A stretch of DNA of 23,607 nt, taken from DATEPR01 sp036503065. GTDB taxonomy: Bacteria > Actinomycetota > Actinomycetes > Mycobacteriales > Pseudonocardiaceae. This document shows, in pieces, positions 16,673-23,607 of the stretch. The stretch is taken from the NCBI GenBank assembly GCA_036503065.1, contig DASXXM010000633.1, positions 1 through 23,607 of the forward strand, written 5' to 3'. The notes under the pieces were generated by a model. That model searched no databases, was not told the DNA's origin, and saw only the letters and a list, made by a program, of their open reading frames with translations. The translations under genes were made by a program, and so were the position numbers. The first letter of the stretch is position 1; each line of letters opens with the position of its first letter.

Positions 16673-17943
16673 CCGCCGGTGCGACCACCCCGGACGCTGG
16701 TTCCCCGACCAGCGCGGAAAACCCGTGGCCGGTACGGACGGTGGCCCGCAAGATCGCCGAGTGGATCAGCCGATTGGGCGAGATCTGGGTCGAGGGCCAG
16801 ATCACCCAGATCTCGGCGCGCCCCGGCACCGCGACCGCCTTCGTGACGCTGCGCGATCCGGCCGCGGACGTGTCGCTCTCCCTGACCTGCTCGACCGGCA
16901 TGCTGCGCGGCAGTGACACCCCGATGACCGAGGGCAGCCGGGTGATCGTGCACGGCAGGCCGACGTTCTACCTCAACCGCGGCACGCTCAGCCTGCGGGT
17001 GGACGAGATCCGCGCGGTCGGCATCGGCCAGTTGCTCGCCCGCATCGAACGGGTGCGCAGGCTGCTGGCCGCGGAGGGCCTGTTCGACAAGGCCCGCAAA
17101 CGCCCATTGCCGTTCCTGCCGCGCACGATCGGGCTGATCACCGGACGGGCGTCGGCGGCCGAGCACGACGTGCTGACCAACGCGGGCGCCCGCTGGCCCG
17201 CGGTGCGGTTCCGGGTGGTCAACGTCGCGGTGCAGGGCGTGCACGCGGTGCCGCAGCTGCTCACCGCGCTGACCACCCTCGACCGGGATGCCGACGTCGA
17301 CGTGATCGTGCTGGCCAGGGGCGGTGGCAGCGTCGAGGACCTGCTGCCGTTCTCCGACGAGACCCTGTGCCGCGCGGTGGCCGAGTGCCGCACGCCGGTC
17401 GTCAGCGCGATCGGCCACGAGCAGGACACTCCACTGCTCGACCACGTCGCCGACCTGCGGTGTTCAACGCCGACCGATGCCGGCAAGCGGGTGGTGCCCG
17501 ACGTCGTCGAGGAATTGCAGCGGGTCAGGGCGATGCGCGATCGGGCCCGCCGCGCCCTGCACGGCTGGGTGGACCGGGAACGCCGACTGCTGGACGCACT
17601 GCGCAGCAGGCCCGTGTTGGCCGATCCGCTGACACCGTTGCGCAGGCGGACCGAGGACGTCGGAGAGCTGCGTGAACGGTCCCGCCGTGCCATGCTTGCC
17701 GTTCTCACCAGCGAGCACACGGCGCTGACCGCGACCACATCTCGCCTGACGACATTGGGCCCGGCAGCAACCCTGGCCAGGGGCTACGCCGTCCTACAGG
17801 TGGCGGACGGCGACGAGCGGATCGTGCGATCCGTGGCACAACTGGGACCGGGAACGAAGTTGCGGGTTCGGGTCGTTGACGGTTCGGCCTACGCGGCGGT
17901 GTCCACAACCGAGGGCGGGTCGGAAACCGGGAGCAGGAGATGA
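16669..17943 (+). CDS. xseA: exodeoxyribonuclease VII large subunit
   Basis: XseA is the catalytic subunit of exonuclease VII, which degrades single-stranded DNA from both ends to short oligonucleotides in mismatch and damage repair. The 424 residues start with an OB-fold domain (EIWVEGQITQISARPGTATAFVTLRD). The catalytic core contains IGLITGRASAAEHDVL, LARGGGSVEDLLPFSDE and SAIGHEQDTPLLDHVADLRCSTPTDA. A coiled-coil region and the terminal LARGYAVLQV block follow. The frame is open far upstream to 16264, but homology begins only after the GTG at 16669, which overlaps the preceding stop. Its own stop overlaps the next ATG (ATGA). Confidence 0.96.
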   Translation: MTAGATTPDAGSPTSAENPWPVRTVARKIAEWISRLGEIWVEGQITQISARPGTATAFVTLRDPAADVSLSLTCSTGMLRGSDTPMTEGSRVIVHGRPTFYLNRGTLSLRVDEIRAVGIGQLLARIERVRRLLAAEGLFDKARKRPLPFLPRTIGLITGRASAAEHDVLTNAGARWPAVRFRVVNVAVQGVHAVPQLLTALTTLDRDADVDVIVLARGGGSVEDLLPFSDETLCRAVAECRTPVVSAIGHEQDTPLLDHVADLRCSTPTDAGKRVVPDVVEELQRVRAMRDRARRALHGWVDRERRLLDALRSRPVLADPLTPLRRRTEDVGELRERSRRAMLAVLTSEHTALTATTSRLTTLGPAATLARGYAVLQVADGDERIVRSVAQLGPGTKLRVRVVDGSAYAAVSTTEGGSETGSRR

Positions 17944-18386
17944 CCATGCAGACGGCAAGGCACGCCGCGCGCGAGCCGACCTTCCTGCCGTTCGCGGTGG
18001 CGGCGGCGAGAGCCGCGGTGGCCGAGCCGGCCGAACCGCCGCTGTTGGCGTGCGCCCAGGTGGTCCGTCGCCATGCCGAATCGGCAGACGTGGCCGCGGC
18101 CGACTGCTGGACCGCGTTGCTCGCCGGATGCGACACCTCCGCACGGCGGGTCCTGCCGTCCCGGTTGCGCGAGCTGACCGAGGCCACGTCGCTGTATCTG
18201 GGCTCGCACAGCTGGTTCAGCGCGGGCTCGCCGCACCGCGGTCGGGTGACGGCCGCAGAGGCGTGGATCATCGACGCGGTCTGGGACGGGGACGGTGCCG
18301 AGTTCGCGGAGGCGTTCGCGGGGTACGACCAGGCGGTGGCGACCGCGCTGGCCAGCGTGCGCGGCCGGACCGGCAGCCACGCGTAA
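17940..18386 (+). CDS. hypothetical protein between xseA and xseB
   Basis: I do not recognise this 148-residue protein. Its ATG overlaps the xseA stop by four bases, and GGAG lies just upstream, so it is clearly translated with the operon; a second in-frame ATG lies six bases downstream. It is Ala-rich and predicted mostly helical, without a signal peptide or membrane helix. Distinct stretches are LTEATSLYLGSHSWFSAGSPHRG near 78-100 and AEAWIIDAVWDGDGAEFAEAFAGYDQAVA near 105-133. Two cysteines at C38 and C56 are not arranged as a metal site. Its position between the two exonuclease VII subunits hints at a link with that enzyme, but this is inference only. Confidence 0.72.
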   Translation: MTMQTARHAAREPTFLPFAVAAARAAVAEPAEPPLLACAQVVRRHAESADVAAADCWTALLAGCDTSARRVLPSRLRELTEATSLYLGSHSWFSAGSPHRGRVTAAEAWIIDAVWDGDGAEFAEAFAGYDQAVATALASVRGRTGSHA

Positions 18387-18427
18387 CAGCGATCGGTGTA
18401 CCGACGCCGATCAACGGGGGAGGATTG

Positions 18428-18670
18428 TTGTCCGGGCAGGAAAAGCAGGACCTCGACTACGAGACGGCCAGGAACGAACTGGTCGAGGTGGTACGGAAAC
18501 TGGAGGCGGGCGGCCTGCCCCTCGAGGATTCGCTCGCGCTGTGGGAGCGCGGCGAGACGCTGGCCGCGGTGTGCGAACGTCATCTCGCCGGGGCCAGGGC
18601 ACGGGTCGAGTCCGCGCTGGCCAGCGTCGAGTCGGTGGACGTCCTGAACCGGACGAACGGCAGCGAGTAG
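18428..18670 (+). CDS. xseB: exodeoxyribonuclease VII small subunit
   Basis: XseB is the small helical subunit that packs around XseA to form active exonuclease VII. About 80 residues fit the family: LDYETARNELVEVVRKLEAGGLPLEDSLALWERGETLAAVCERHL is the conserved two-helix core. No ATG or GTG is in frame near the start. Two adjacent TTG codons (18425 and 18428) follow a strong GGGGGAGG at 18416-18423, and the second has the better spacing, so TTG at 18428 is chosen. The gene begins 41 bases after the hypothetical gene and ends four bases before the convergent DUF4245 gene. Confidence 0.92.
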   Translation: MSGQEKQDLDYETARNELVEVVRKLEAGGLPLEDSLALWERGETLAAVCERHLAGARARVESALASVESVDVLNRTNGSE

Positions 18671-18674
18671 ACCG

Positions 18675-19304
18675 TCAGGATCCGGCGGCGTGCACCGGCC
18701 GGCCGGTCAGCGCCGCGACCGCGAGCGTCCGGAACTCGGCTGTGGTCCCGTTGCCGGTGATGAACAGCCGTACCGAGCCGAGGTCGGCCACCCAGGACTG
18801 CTCACTGCGCACGCCGGGGTAGACCGTCCACTTCGTACTGTTCGCGGTTTCGGTGCCGGTGGCCGGCACGCTGACGTCGTCCGCCAGGCCTGCGGCGACG
18901 CGGACCAGGGCCAACGGTGTCGCGTTCGACTGGGACAGCTGCAGATAGCGTCCGCCTGCGGTGATCAAGCCGACCCGGATGGCCTTCGCGGGGCCGAGCG
19001 AGTCGACCGAGTCGGAGTTGGGCCGCCAGTCGGCCGGCAGTCGCGGCTCGCGCACCGGGAACGGCACCTGGCTCACGGCCGCCCGCAGTTCGGCGGACAC
19101 GTCGACCGTCGGCAGGTTCGACGTGTTGACGGACACACCGCCGGGGCTGAACGAGAAACCCGTGCTGATTCCCGCCAGGATCAGCACGCCGACGGCCAGC
19201 ACCACCATGGACAGCACCATGTCGCGCATGCCGAACCGGCCACGGCCGGTGCGGGCGGGCGGCGCGGGGCCGTCGGTCGGCTCGTCGCTCGCGTTGTCAG
19301 CCAC
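18675..19304 (-). CDS. DUF4245 single-pass membrane protein
   Basis: This 209-residue protein matches the actinobacterial DUF4245 family, whose function is unknown. A short charged, Pro-rich cytoplasmic N-terminus (about 26 residues) precedes one membrane helix at about 27-48 (MRDMVLSMVVLAVGVLILAG). The rest is exported and includes PFPVREPRLPADWRPNSDS and YPGVRSEQSWVADLGSVRLFITGNGTTAEF. The start is GTG at 19304 with no clear Shine-Dalgarno sequence. It is divergent from glpX across 94 bases. DUF4245 genes commonly neighbour glpX and fumC in actinobacteria, which supports the call but not a role. Confidence 0.85.
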   Translation of the reverse strand: MADNASDEPTDGPAPPARTGRGRFGMRDMVLSMVVLAVGVLILAGISTGFSFSPGGVSVNTSNLPTVDVSAELRAAVSQVPFPVREPRLPADWRPNSDSVDSLGPAKAIRVGLITAGGRYLQLSQSNATPLALVRVAAGLADDVSVPATGTETANSTKWTVYPGVRSEQSWVADLGSVRLFITGNGTTAEFRTLAVAALTGRPVHAAGS

Positions 19305-19398
19305 GTGTCCATCATCTCAGGTGGTCGGCTGGTCATCGGCCGAGGTGCCGGCGGTCTGGGACAATCGGCCTGCGCAGCTCACCGACTCGGGAGGCACG

Positions 19399-20457
19399 AT
19401 GAACACGTCGAACCCCACACCGGCCGATGGCAGGCGACGCGAGGCACCGGACCGCAACCTGGCGTTGGAGCTCGTCCGGGTGACCGAGGCCGCGGCGATG
19501 GCGGCCGGTCGCTGGGTGGGCCGGGGCGACAAGATCGGCGGGGACGGCGCCGCGGTGGACGCGATGCGCAAGCTGATCGGCACGGTGTCCATGAACGGCG
19601 TGGTGGTCATCGGCGAGGGCGAGAAGGACCAGGCGCCGATGCTCTACAACGGCGAGCAGGTCGGCAACGGTGACGGTCCGTACTGCGACGTCGCCGTCGA
19701 CCCGATCGACGGCACGACGCTGATGGCCAAGGGCATGCCCAACGCCATCGCGGTCCTCGCGGCGACCGAGCGGGGCGCGATGTTCGACCCGTCCGCGGTG
19801 TTCTACATGGAGAAGCTGGCCGTCGGCCCGGAGTCGGCGGACGTCGTCGACCTGACGGTGCCGATCGCGGAGAACATCCGGCGGGTGGCCAGGGCCAAGC
19901 ACAGCGACGTGTCCGACGTCACCGTCTGCATCCTGGACCGGCCGCGGCACGAGCAACTGATCCGCGACGTCCGTGCGGCCGGCGCCCGGATCCAGTTCAT
20001 CTCCGACGGCGACGTCGCCGGCGCGATCTCGGCGGCCCGCCCGGACACCGGCGTGGACATGCTCGTCGGCATCGGTGGCACACCGGAGGGCATCATCGCG
20101 GCCTGCGCGCTCAAGTGCATGGGCGGCATGATCCAGGCGCGGCTGTGGCCGAAGGACGATGACGAGCGGCGCAAGGCGCTGGACGCCGGTCATGATCTGA
20201 CCAGGGTGCTGCACACCGAGGACCTGGTGAGCGGGGACAACGCCTTCTTCTGCGCCACCGGAATAACCGACGGCGACCTGCTGCGCGGCGTGCGGTACCG
20301 GGCGGGCGGTTGCACCACACAGTCGATCGTCATGCGGTCCAAGTCGGGGACGGTGCGAATGATCGACGGCTTCCACCGGCTCACCAAGCTGCGCGAGTAC
20401 TCGTCGGTCGACTTCGACCGGGCCGGCGGCGATGACGCCTATCCCCCGCTGCCATAG
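19399..20457 (+). CDS. glpX: class II fructose-1,6-bisphosphatase
   Basis: GlpX hydrolyses fructose 1,6-bisphosphate to fructose 6-phosphate in gluconeogenesis, and in actinobacteria it is usually the main such enzyme. The 352 residues carry the class II metal and substrate motifs GEGEKDQAPMLYNGE (from residue 72) and DPIDGTT (101-107), then ISDGDVAGAI, DMLVGIGGTPEGIIAACALKCMGG and the C-terminal TTQSIVMRSKSGTVRMI. GGGAGG at 19389-19394 lies four bases before the ATG. The frame is open upstream to 18961 only because it runs antisense to DUF4245. A GACAAT hexamer about 40 bases before the start may be a -10 element. Confidence 0.97.
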   Translation: MNTSNPTPADGRRREAPDRNLALELVRVTEAAAMAAGRWVGRGDKIGGDGAAVDAMRKLIGTVSMNGVVVIGEGEKDQAPMLYNGEQVGNGDGPYCDVAVDPIDGTTLMAKGMPNAIAVLAATERGAMFDPSAVFYMEKLAVGPESADVVDLTVPIAENIRRVARAKHSDVSDVTVCILDRPRHEQLIRDVRAAGARIQFISDGDVAGAISAARPDTGVDMLVGIGGTPEGIIAACALKCMGGMIQARLWPKDDDERRKALDAGHDLTRVLHTEDLVSGDNAFFCATGITDGDLLRGVRYRAGGCTTQSIVMRSKSGTVRMIDGFHRLTKLREYSSVDFDRAGGDDAYPPLP

Positions 20458-20521
20458 CGCTTGCAGGGAATCGTGACCATTTCGGTGGTCGAGGGGGGCA
20501 ACTCGGGCTGGTGGAATGGCG

Positions 20522-20538
20522 TCTAGCCAGTAGCTAGA
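20522..20538. promoter_or_regulatory. palindrome upstream of the L,D-transpeptidase gene
   Basis: TCTAGC and GCTAGA form a perfect 6-base inverted repeat around CAGTA, about 55 bases before the likely start. It holds two CTAG tetramers, which are scarce in high-GC actinobacterial DNA. It is a candidate operator; no regulator can be named. Confidence 0.4.
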
Positions 20539-20550
20539 TCCAGAACCAGC

Positions 20551-20572
20551 ACCGTCGCCGATCGTCGACGGT
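20551..20572. promoter_or_regulatory. second inverted repeat before the L,D-transpeptidase gene
   Basis: ACCGTCG (20551-20557) and CGACGGT (20566-20572) pair perfectly around eight bases. It lies 20 bases before the start codon, so it could be an operator or a hairpin in the leader just ahead of the Shine-Dalgarno sequence. Confidence 0.35.
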
Positions 20573-20592
20573 TGGCGTGCAGGGGGTACCAC

Positions 20593-21210
20593 GTGGTGCG
20601 TATGAAGAAGATCGTGGTCGGGTTGTCGGCATTGGTCGCCGTGGCGGCACTGGCGGCCTGTTCCTCGGCGGCGGCCAGCGGCCAGCCACGAATCGCCACC
20701 GCGGCGGCTGCCGCCGCAGCAACGTCCACAGTGGACACCACGAGTGCGGCGCCGACCACTACTGCGGCGCCCGTCAGGACCACGACCGCCGCGCCGCCGG
20801 TGACCAAGGCACCGGTGGTGACCAAGGCGCCGGTGGTCCAGGCCGCGGCACCGGTGGCCGGCGTGCCGTGTGGCGCGGCGGTCAACGCCTGCGTCAGCAT
20901 CGCCACCCGCAAGGCATGGCTGATCGAGAACGGTCAGGTCGTGCTGGGGCCCGTCAGCATCATGCCGGGCCGGCCGGGTTTCCGGACGCCGATCGGCACG
21001 TTCCACGTCCTGTCCAAGTCGGCGCACTTCTGGAGCACCGCGTTCAACGCGCCGATGCCGGACTCGGTGTTCTTCCTGCCGGGGTTCGCGTTCCACATCG
21101 GCAGCCTCAGCGTCTTCTCACACGGCTGCATTCACCTTTCTGCGAGTGCGGGGGCGACGTTCTTCAACACGTTGCACGTCGGCGACGAGGTTCAGATCCT
21201 CAGCAGCTGA
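20593..21210 (+). CDS. lipoprotein L,D-transpeptidase (YkuD domain)
   Basis: This cell-wall enzyme would form 3-3 peptidoglycan cross-links or attach proteins to the wall. Counting from ATG 20602, a lipoprotein signal MKKIVVGLSALVAVAALAAC places the acylated cysteine at C20 (lipobox LAAC). A Pro/Ala/Thr-rich linker with two VTKAPVV units spans about 40-88, then a compact YkuD domain follows (about 90-202). The catalytic motif is SHGCIHL with C176, and H165 and H174 are also present. The histidine after the cysteine replaces the more usual arginine or asparagine. GGGGG at 20582-20586 favours GTG at 20593 or 20596 over ATG 20602. The domain is short and lacks the Ig-like domains of larger mycobacterial enzymes. 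Confidence 0.87.
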   Translation: MVRMKKIVVGLSALVAVAALAACSSAAASGQPRIATAAAAAAATSTVDTTSAAPTTTAAPVRTTTAAPPVTKAPVVTKAPVVQAAAPVAGVPCGAAVNACVSIATRKAWLIENGQVVLGPVSIMPGRPGFRTPIGTFHVLSKSAHFWSTAFNAPMPDSVFFLPGFAFHIGSLSVFSHGCIHLSASAGATFFNTLHVGDEVQILSS

Positions 21211-21232
21211 CCGTTTCGCTGCCCTCAGCGTG

Positions 21233-21269
21233 ACTGATGCCCGGTGCCGTTGCGGCACCGGGCATCGGT
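21233..21269 (+). terminator. strong hairpin terminator after the L,D-transpeptidase gene
   Basis: GATGCCCGGTGCCG (21236-21249) and CGGCACCGGGCATC (21253-21266) pair perfectly over 14 bases around the loop TTG. Three more pairs, one a wobble, extend the stem outward. It begins 22 bases after the stop codon. No T-tract follows, but stem length and position make a terminator likely. Confidence 0.8.
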
Positions 21270-21999
21270 GTCCGCCAAGGAGATCCAGCCCGATGCAACC
21301 TTTCCATCCAGTTCGGGGTTCTTCCTGATGTGAACAACACGGGAGGACGGCACAGGATGTGACACCACGGTTCAACCGCAGCCCTTGAGCGGGCAGTTGG
21401 GACCATTCCCAACTTCGGCCGGCATGGCAAAGCCGGCGTATCAACACACAGCCGACAGCGACCGACCCAACCCAATTCGGGCCGAGGAAGCGGCACGGCC
21501 GGCCCTACTCGCCAAGCACCCAACCGCAACGAAGTGCTCCCAGCGAGTCAGCTCGGCACCGGCACCCGGCACACTCGACCGGCAACTCAGCCGGCCCAAA
21601 TCCGCCGCACGACTCAACCGGCAGACCAATCGATCGAGTCGCCCACTGCCGACGGCCAACCAAACCCAGCCACACCACCAACACCGCTGGGTCCGGTAGG
21701 CCGATACGGCACGGGCCAAGGCGATCCAGGCCAGTCCCAACAAGCCGGCGCGACAGGTCGACCGAGGCCGATCCTGAACCAGTTCGGACAAGCCGACAGG
21801 GCAAGTCGTGATCGCTCCAGATCGGTCCTGGCAAGCCCGGCACAACAAACCAAGCGGGCCGGTCCAGGGTCGGTACTGGCGATCTGGGCGGTCCGGTGCG
21901 TGCAGGCGACCAGGTCAGGCGGGTCCGGTAGGCGGGGTCCGGTAGGCGGGTCCGGCCAAGCGGGGTCCGGTCAAGCGGGGTCCGGTCAAGCGGTTGTGG
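21270..21999. other. gene-free spacer with hairpins and T-poor region before convergent ferredoxin reductase gene
   Basis: I see no gene with credible support. Three hairpin-forming sequences lie close together: CGGTTCAACCG (21368-21378), an 8-base stem AGTTGGGA/TCCCAACT around CCAT (21395-21414), and GCCGGC/GCCGGC around eight bases (21418-21437). From about 21440 to 21720 the + strand is T-poor (21541-21600 has 26 C, 16 G, 14 A, 4 T). The end of the spacer is a GC-rich tandem repeat at 21919-21989. Confidence 0.5.
21919..21989. repeat. five-unit tandem repeat of 13-15 bases
   Basis: Five consecutive units based on GCGGGGTCCGGTCAA lie at 21919-21931, 21932-21945, 21946-21959, 21960-21974 and 21975-21989. 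The last two are identical; the first two end in TAG instead of TCAA, and the third has CCAA. A degenerate sixth unit (GCGGTTGTGGTC) runs into the stop codon of the convergent reductase gene at 22000. Confidence 0.85.
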
Positions 22000-22989
22000 T
22001 CAGCCGGCGTTCGAGGAGTGGCCCGGGAACAGGTGCGCGCCGGGGTTCAGAGCTACCGCGATGTTGTTGACCGCGGTCGCTGCCTCGCCGAAGCCGGTGG
22101 CGATCAGTTTCACCTTGCCGTCGTAGGCCGCCACGTCGCCCGCGGCGTAGATCCGGTCGCGGGCGGTGCGCATGGTGGAGTCGACTCGGACGGCTCGGTG
22201 GTCCAGGTCGAGGCCCCAGGACTCGATCGGGCCCAGGTCGGCCAGGAAGCCGAGTGCGGCCACCACGCTCTGCGCGGCCACGGTGGTCCGGTCGCCGGTC
22301 TTCACCAGGATGTCCACCTCCTGTAGGCCCAGGTGGTCGCCACGCAACTCGGCGACCTCCGCGTCCACGATGATCGGGACGCCCAGTTCGCGGACCTGCC
22401 GGACCGTGCTGGGCAACGCGCGGAACTGGGCCCTGCGGTGCACCAGCGTCACCGACCTGGCGATCGGATGCAGCGCCAGCACCCAGTCCAGCGCCGAGTC
22501 GCCACCGCCGACCACGACCACGTCCTGGTCCTGGTGCGCAGCCAGTGACGGCACGAAGTGGACCATGCCACGGCCGAGCCAACCGTCGCCGGCCGGTAGC
22601 GGGCGGGGGCGGAACTCGCCGATGCCGGCCGTGATCAGGATGGCTCCGGCGCGTACCGACGTGCCGTCGGCCAGTGTCACGACGAGGCGGTCGCCTGCCT
22701 CGGACAGCTCGCGGGCCTGCCGGCCGAGCAGGTACAGCGGCTTGGCCTGCGCCGCCTGCTCGACAAGGGCCGTGACCAGATCTCGACCCTTGATCGCCGT
22801 GAACCCGGCCACATCGAAGATCATCTTCTCTGGATACATCGCGGTGACCTGGCCGCCCGGCTCGGGCAGTGAGTCGACCATCGCCACGGACAGCTCGCGG
22901 AATCCCGCGTAGTAGGCCGCGAACAGGCCGGATGGGCCTGCGCCGATGATCAACAGGTCAACGTCGTACTCCGCCGCTGGTTCGGCCAT
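22000..22989 (-). CDS. thioredoxin reductase-like ferredoxin--NADP+ reductase
   Basis: This 329-residue FAD protein belongs to the YumC-type ferredoxin-NADP reductases, which exchange electrons between NADPH and ferredoxin or flavodoxin in the cytoplasm. The FAD-binding GAGPSG is at residues 16-21, followed by PEPGGQVTAMYPEKMIFDVAGF, a family signature. The NADPH-binding motif VGGGDSALDW is at about 160-169, with HRRAQFR (184-190) likely contacting the 2'-phosphate. The C-terminal GDVAAYDGKVKLIATGFGEAATAVNNIA is also typical. The redox CxxC of true thioredoxin reductases is absent. ATG at 22989 is preceded by AAAGGGTGG seven bases upstream. It is divergent from fumC. Confidence 0.9.
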   Translation of the reverse strand: MAEPAAEYDVDLLIIGAGPSGLFAAYYAGFRELSVAMVDSLPEPGGQVTAMYPEKMIFDVAGFTAIKGRDLVTALVEQAAQAKPLYLLGRQARELSEAGDRLVVTLADGTSVRAGAILITAGIGEFRPRPLPAGDGWLGRGMVHFVPSLAAHQDQDVVVVGGGDSALDWVLALHPIARSVTLVHRRAQFRALPSTVRQVRELGVPIIVDAEVAELRGDHLGLQEVDILVKTGDRTTVAAQSVVAALGFLADLGPIESWGLDLDHRAVRVDSTMRTARDRIYAAGDVAAYDGKVKLIATGFGEAATAVNNIAVALNPGAHLFPGHSSNAG

Positions 22990-23057
22990 GTGCCGACCAC
23001 CCTTTCGCTCGTGGTGGGAGCAAACCCGAGCGTAGATCCCTCTGTCCAGTACCAAAC

Positions 23058-23071
23058 GTGGCACACGCCAC
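23058..23071. promoter_or_regulatory. inverted repeat in the ferredoxin reductase / fumC divergent region
   Basis: GTGGC and GCCAC form a perfect 5-base inverted repeat around ACAC, 40 bases before the fumC start. It lies just upstream of a possible reductase promoter on the minus strand: TTGGTA at 23055-23050 and TACGCT at 23034-23029, with 15 bases between. Short arms make this weak. Confidence 0.3.
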
Positions 23072-23111
23072 ACCGCATGCCGGCACCCGAATGCGGGTTC
23101 AGACTGGAGGC

Positions 23112-23607
<496 letters not shown>

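Noticed and set aside
21372..21425. A minus-strand 17-residue ORF ending in NCPLKGCG that looks like a small modified-peptide precursor
   Set aside because: There is no Shine-Dalgarno sequence, no promoter and no modification enzyme nearby, and it lies across hairpin arms that explain its sequence.

Overview
The window is high-GC actinobacterial chromosome, most likely from the Pseudonocardiaceae or a close relative. The pointers are a PimE-like GT87 mannosyltransferase, a lipid-droplet-associated protein, DUF6542 and DUF4245 proteins, frequent GTG and TTG starts, many 4-base ATGA or GTGA start/stop overlaps, and a LexA box of the Gram-positive/mycobacterial type. No rRNA, tRNA, CRISPR array, prophage or intact insertion sequence is visible.

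Layout. (1) 1-3800: the 3' part of an ABC transporter ATPase, its permease, a pterin-4a-carbinolamine dehydratase, a convergent GT87 glycosyltransferase and a small membrane protein. (2) 3893-13277: the translation-associated ATPase YchF, then a dense DNA-repair block. The block holds an Ada-AlkA fusion coupled to an O6-methylguanine methyltransferase, the SbcC/SbcD nuclease pair, and a divergently transcribed RmuC-like protein. A perfect LexA operator lies between sbcD and rmuC. (3) 13481-18670: a DUF6542 membrane protein with an Arg/Asp-rich tail, ispH on the opposite strand, then an overlapping operon of a lipid-droplet-associated protein gene, xseA, an unrecognised 148-aa gene and xseB. 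(4) 18675-23607: DUF4245 protein, glpX (class II fructose-1,6-bisphosphatase), a lipoprotein L,D-transpeptidase, a thioredoxin-reductase-like ferredoxin-NADP reductase, and the 5' part of fumC.

From memory, ychF, DUF6542, ispH, the lipid-droplet protein, xseA, xseB, DUF4245, glpX and fumC also lie close together in Mycobacterium tuberculosis (about Rv1098c to Rv1112). The repair block therefore looks like an insertion between ychF and DUF6542 of an old actinobacterial neighbourhood. Working together, Ada-AlkA and Ogt would reverse or excise alkylation damage, SbcCD and RmuC would process DNA ends and hairpins, and exonuclease VII (XseA/XseB) would degrade single strands. Genome maintenance is thus the main theme, alongside isoprenoid, central-carbon and envelope functions.

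Three long spacers, all between convergent genes (7162-7990, 14378-14951, 21211-21999), hold no gene I can support. They contain stretches strikingly poor in T and richer in C than G on the + strand, plus short repeats and hairpins. The most promising unexplained signals are the LexA-box architecture, these spacers, the extra gene between xseA and xseB, and a 9-9-9 dyad in the ispH promoter region.
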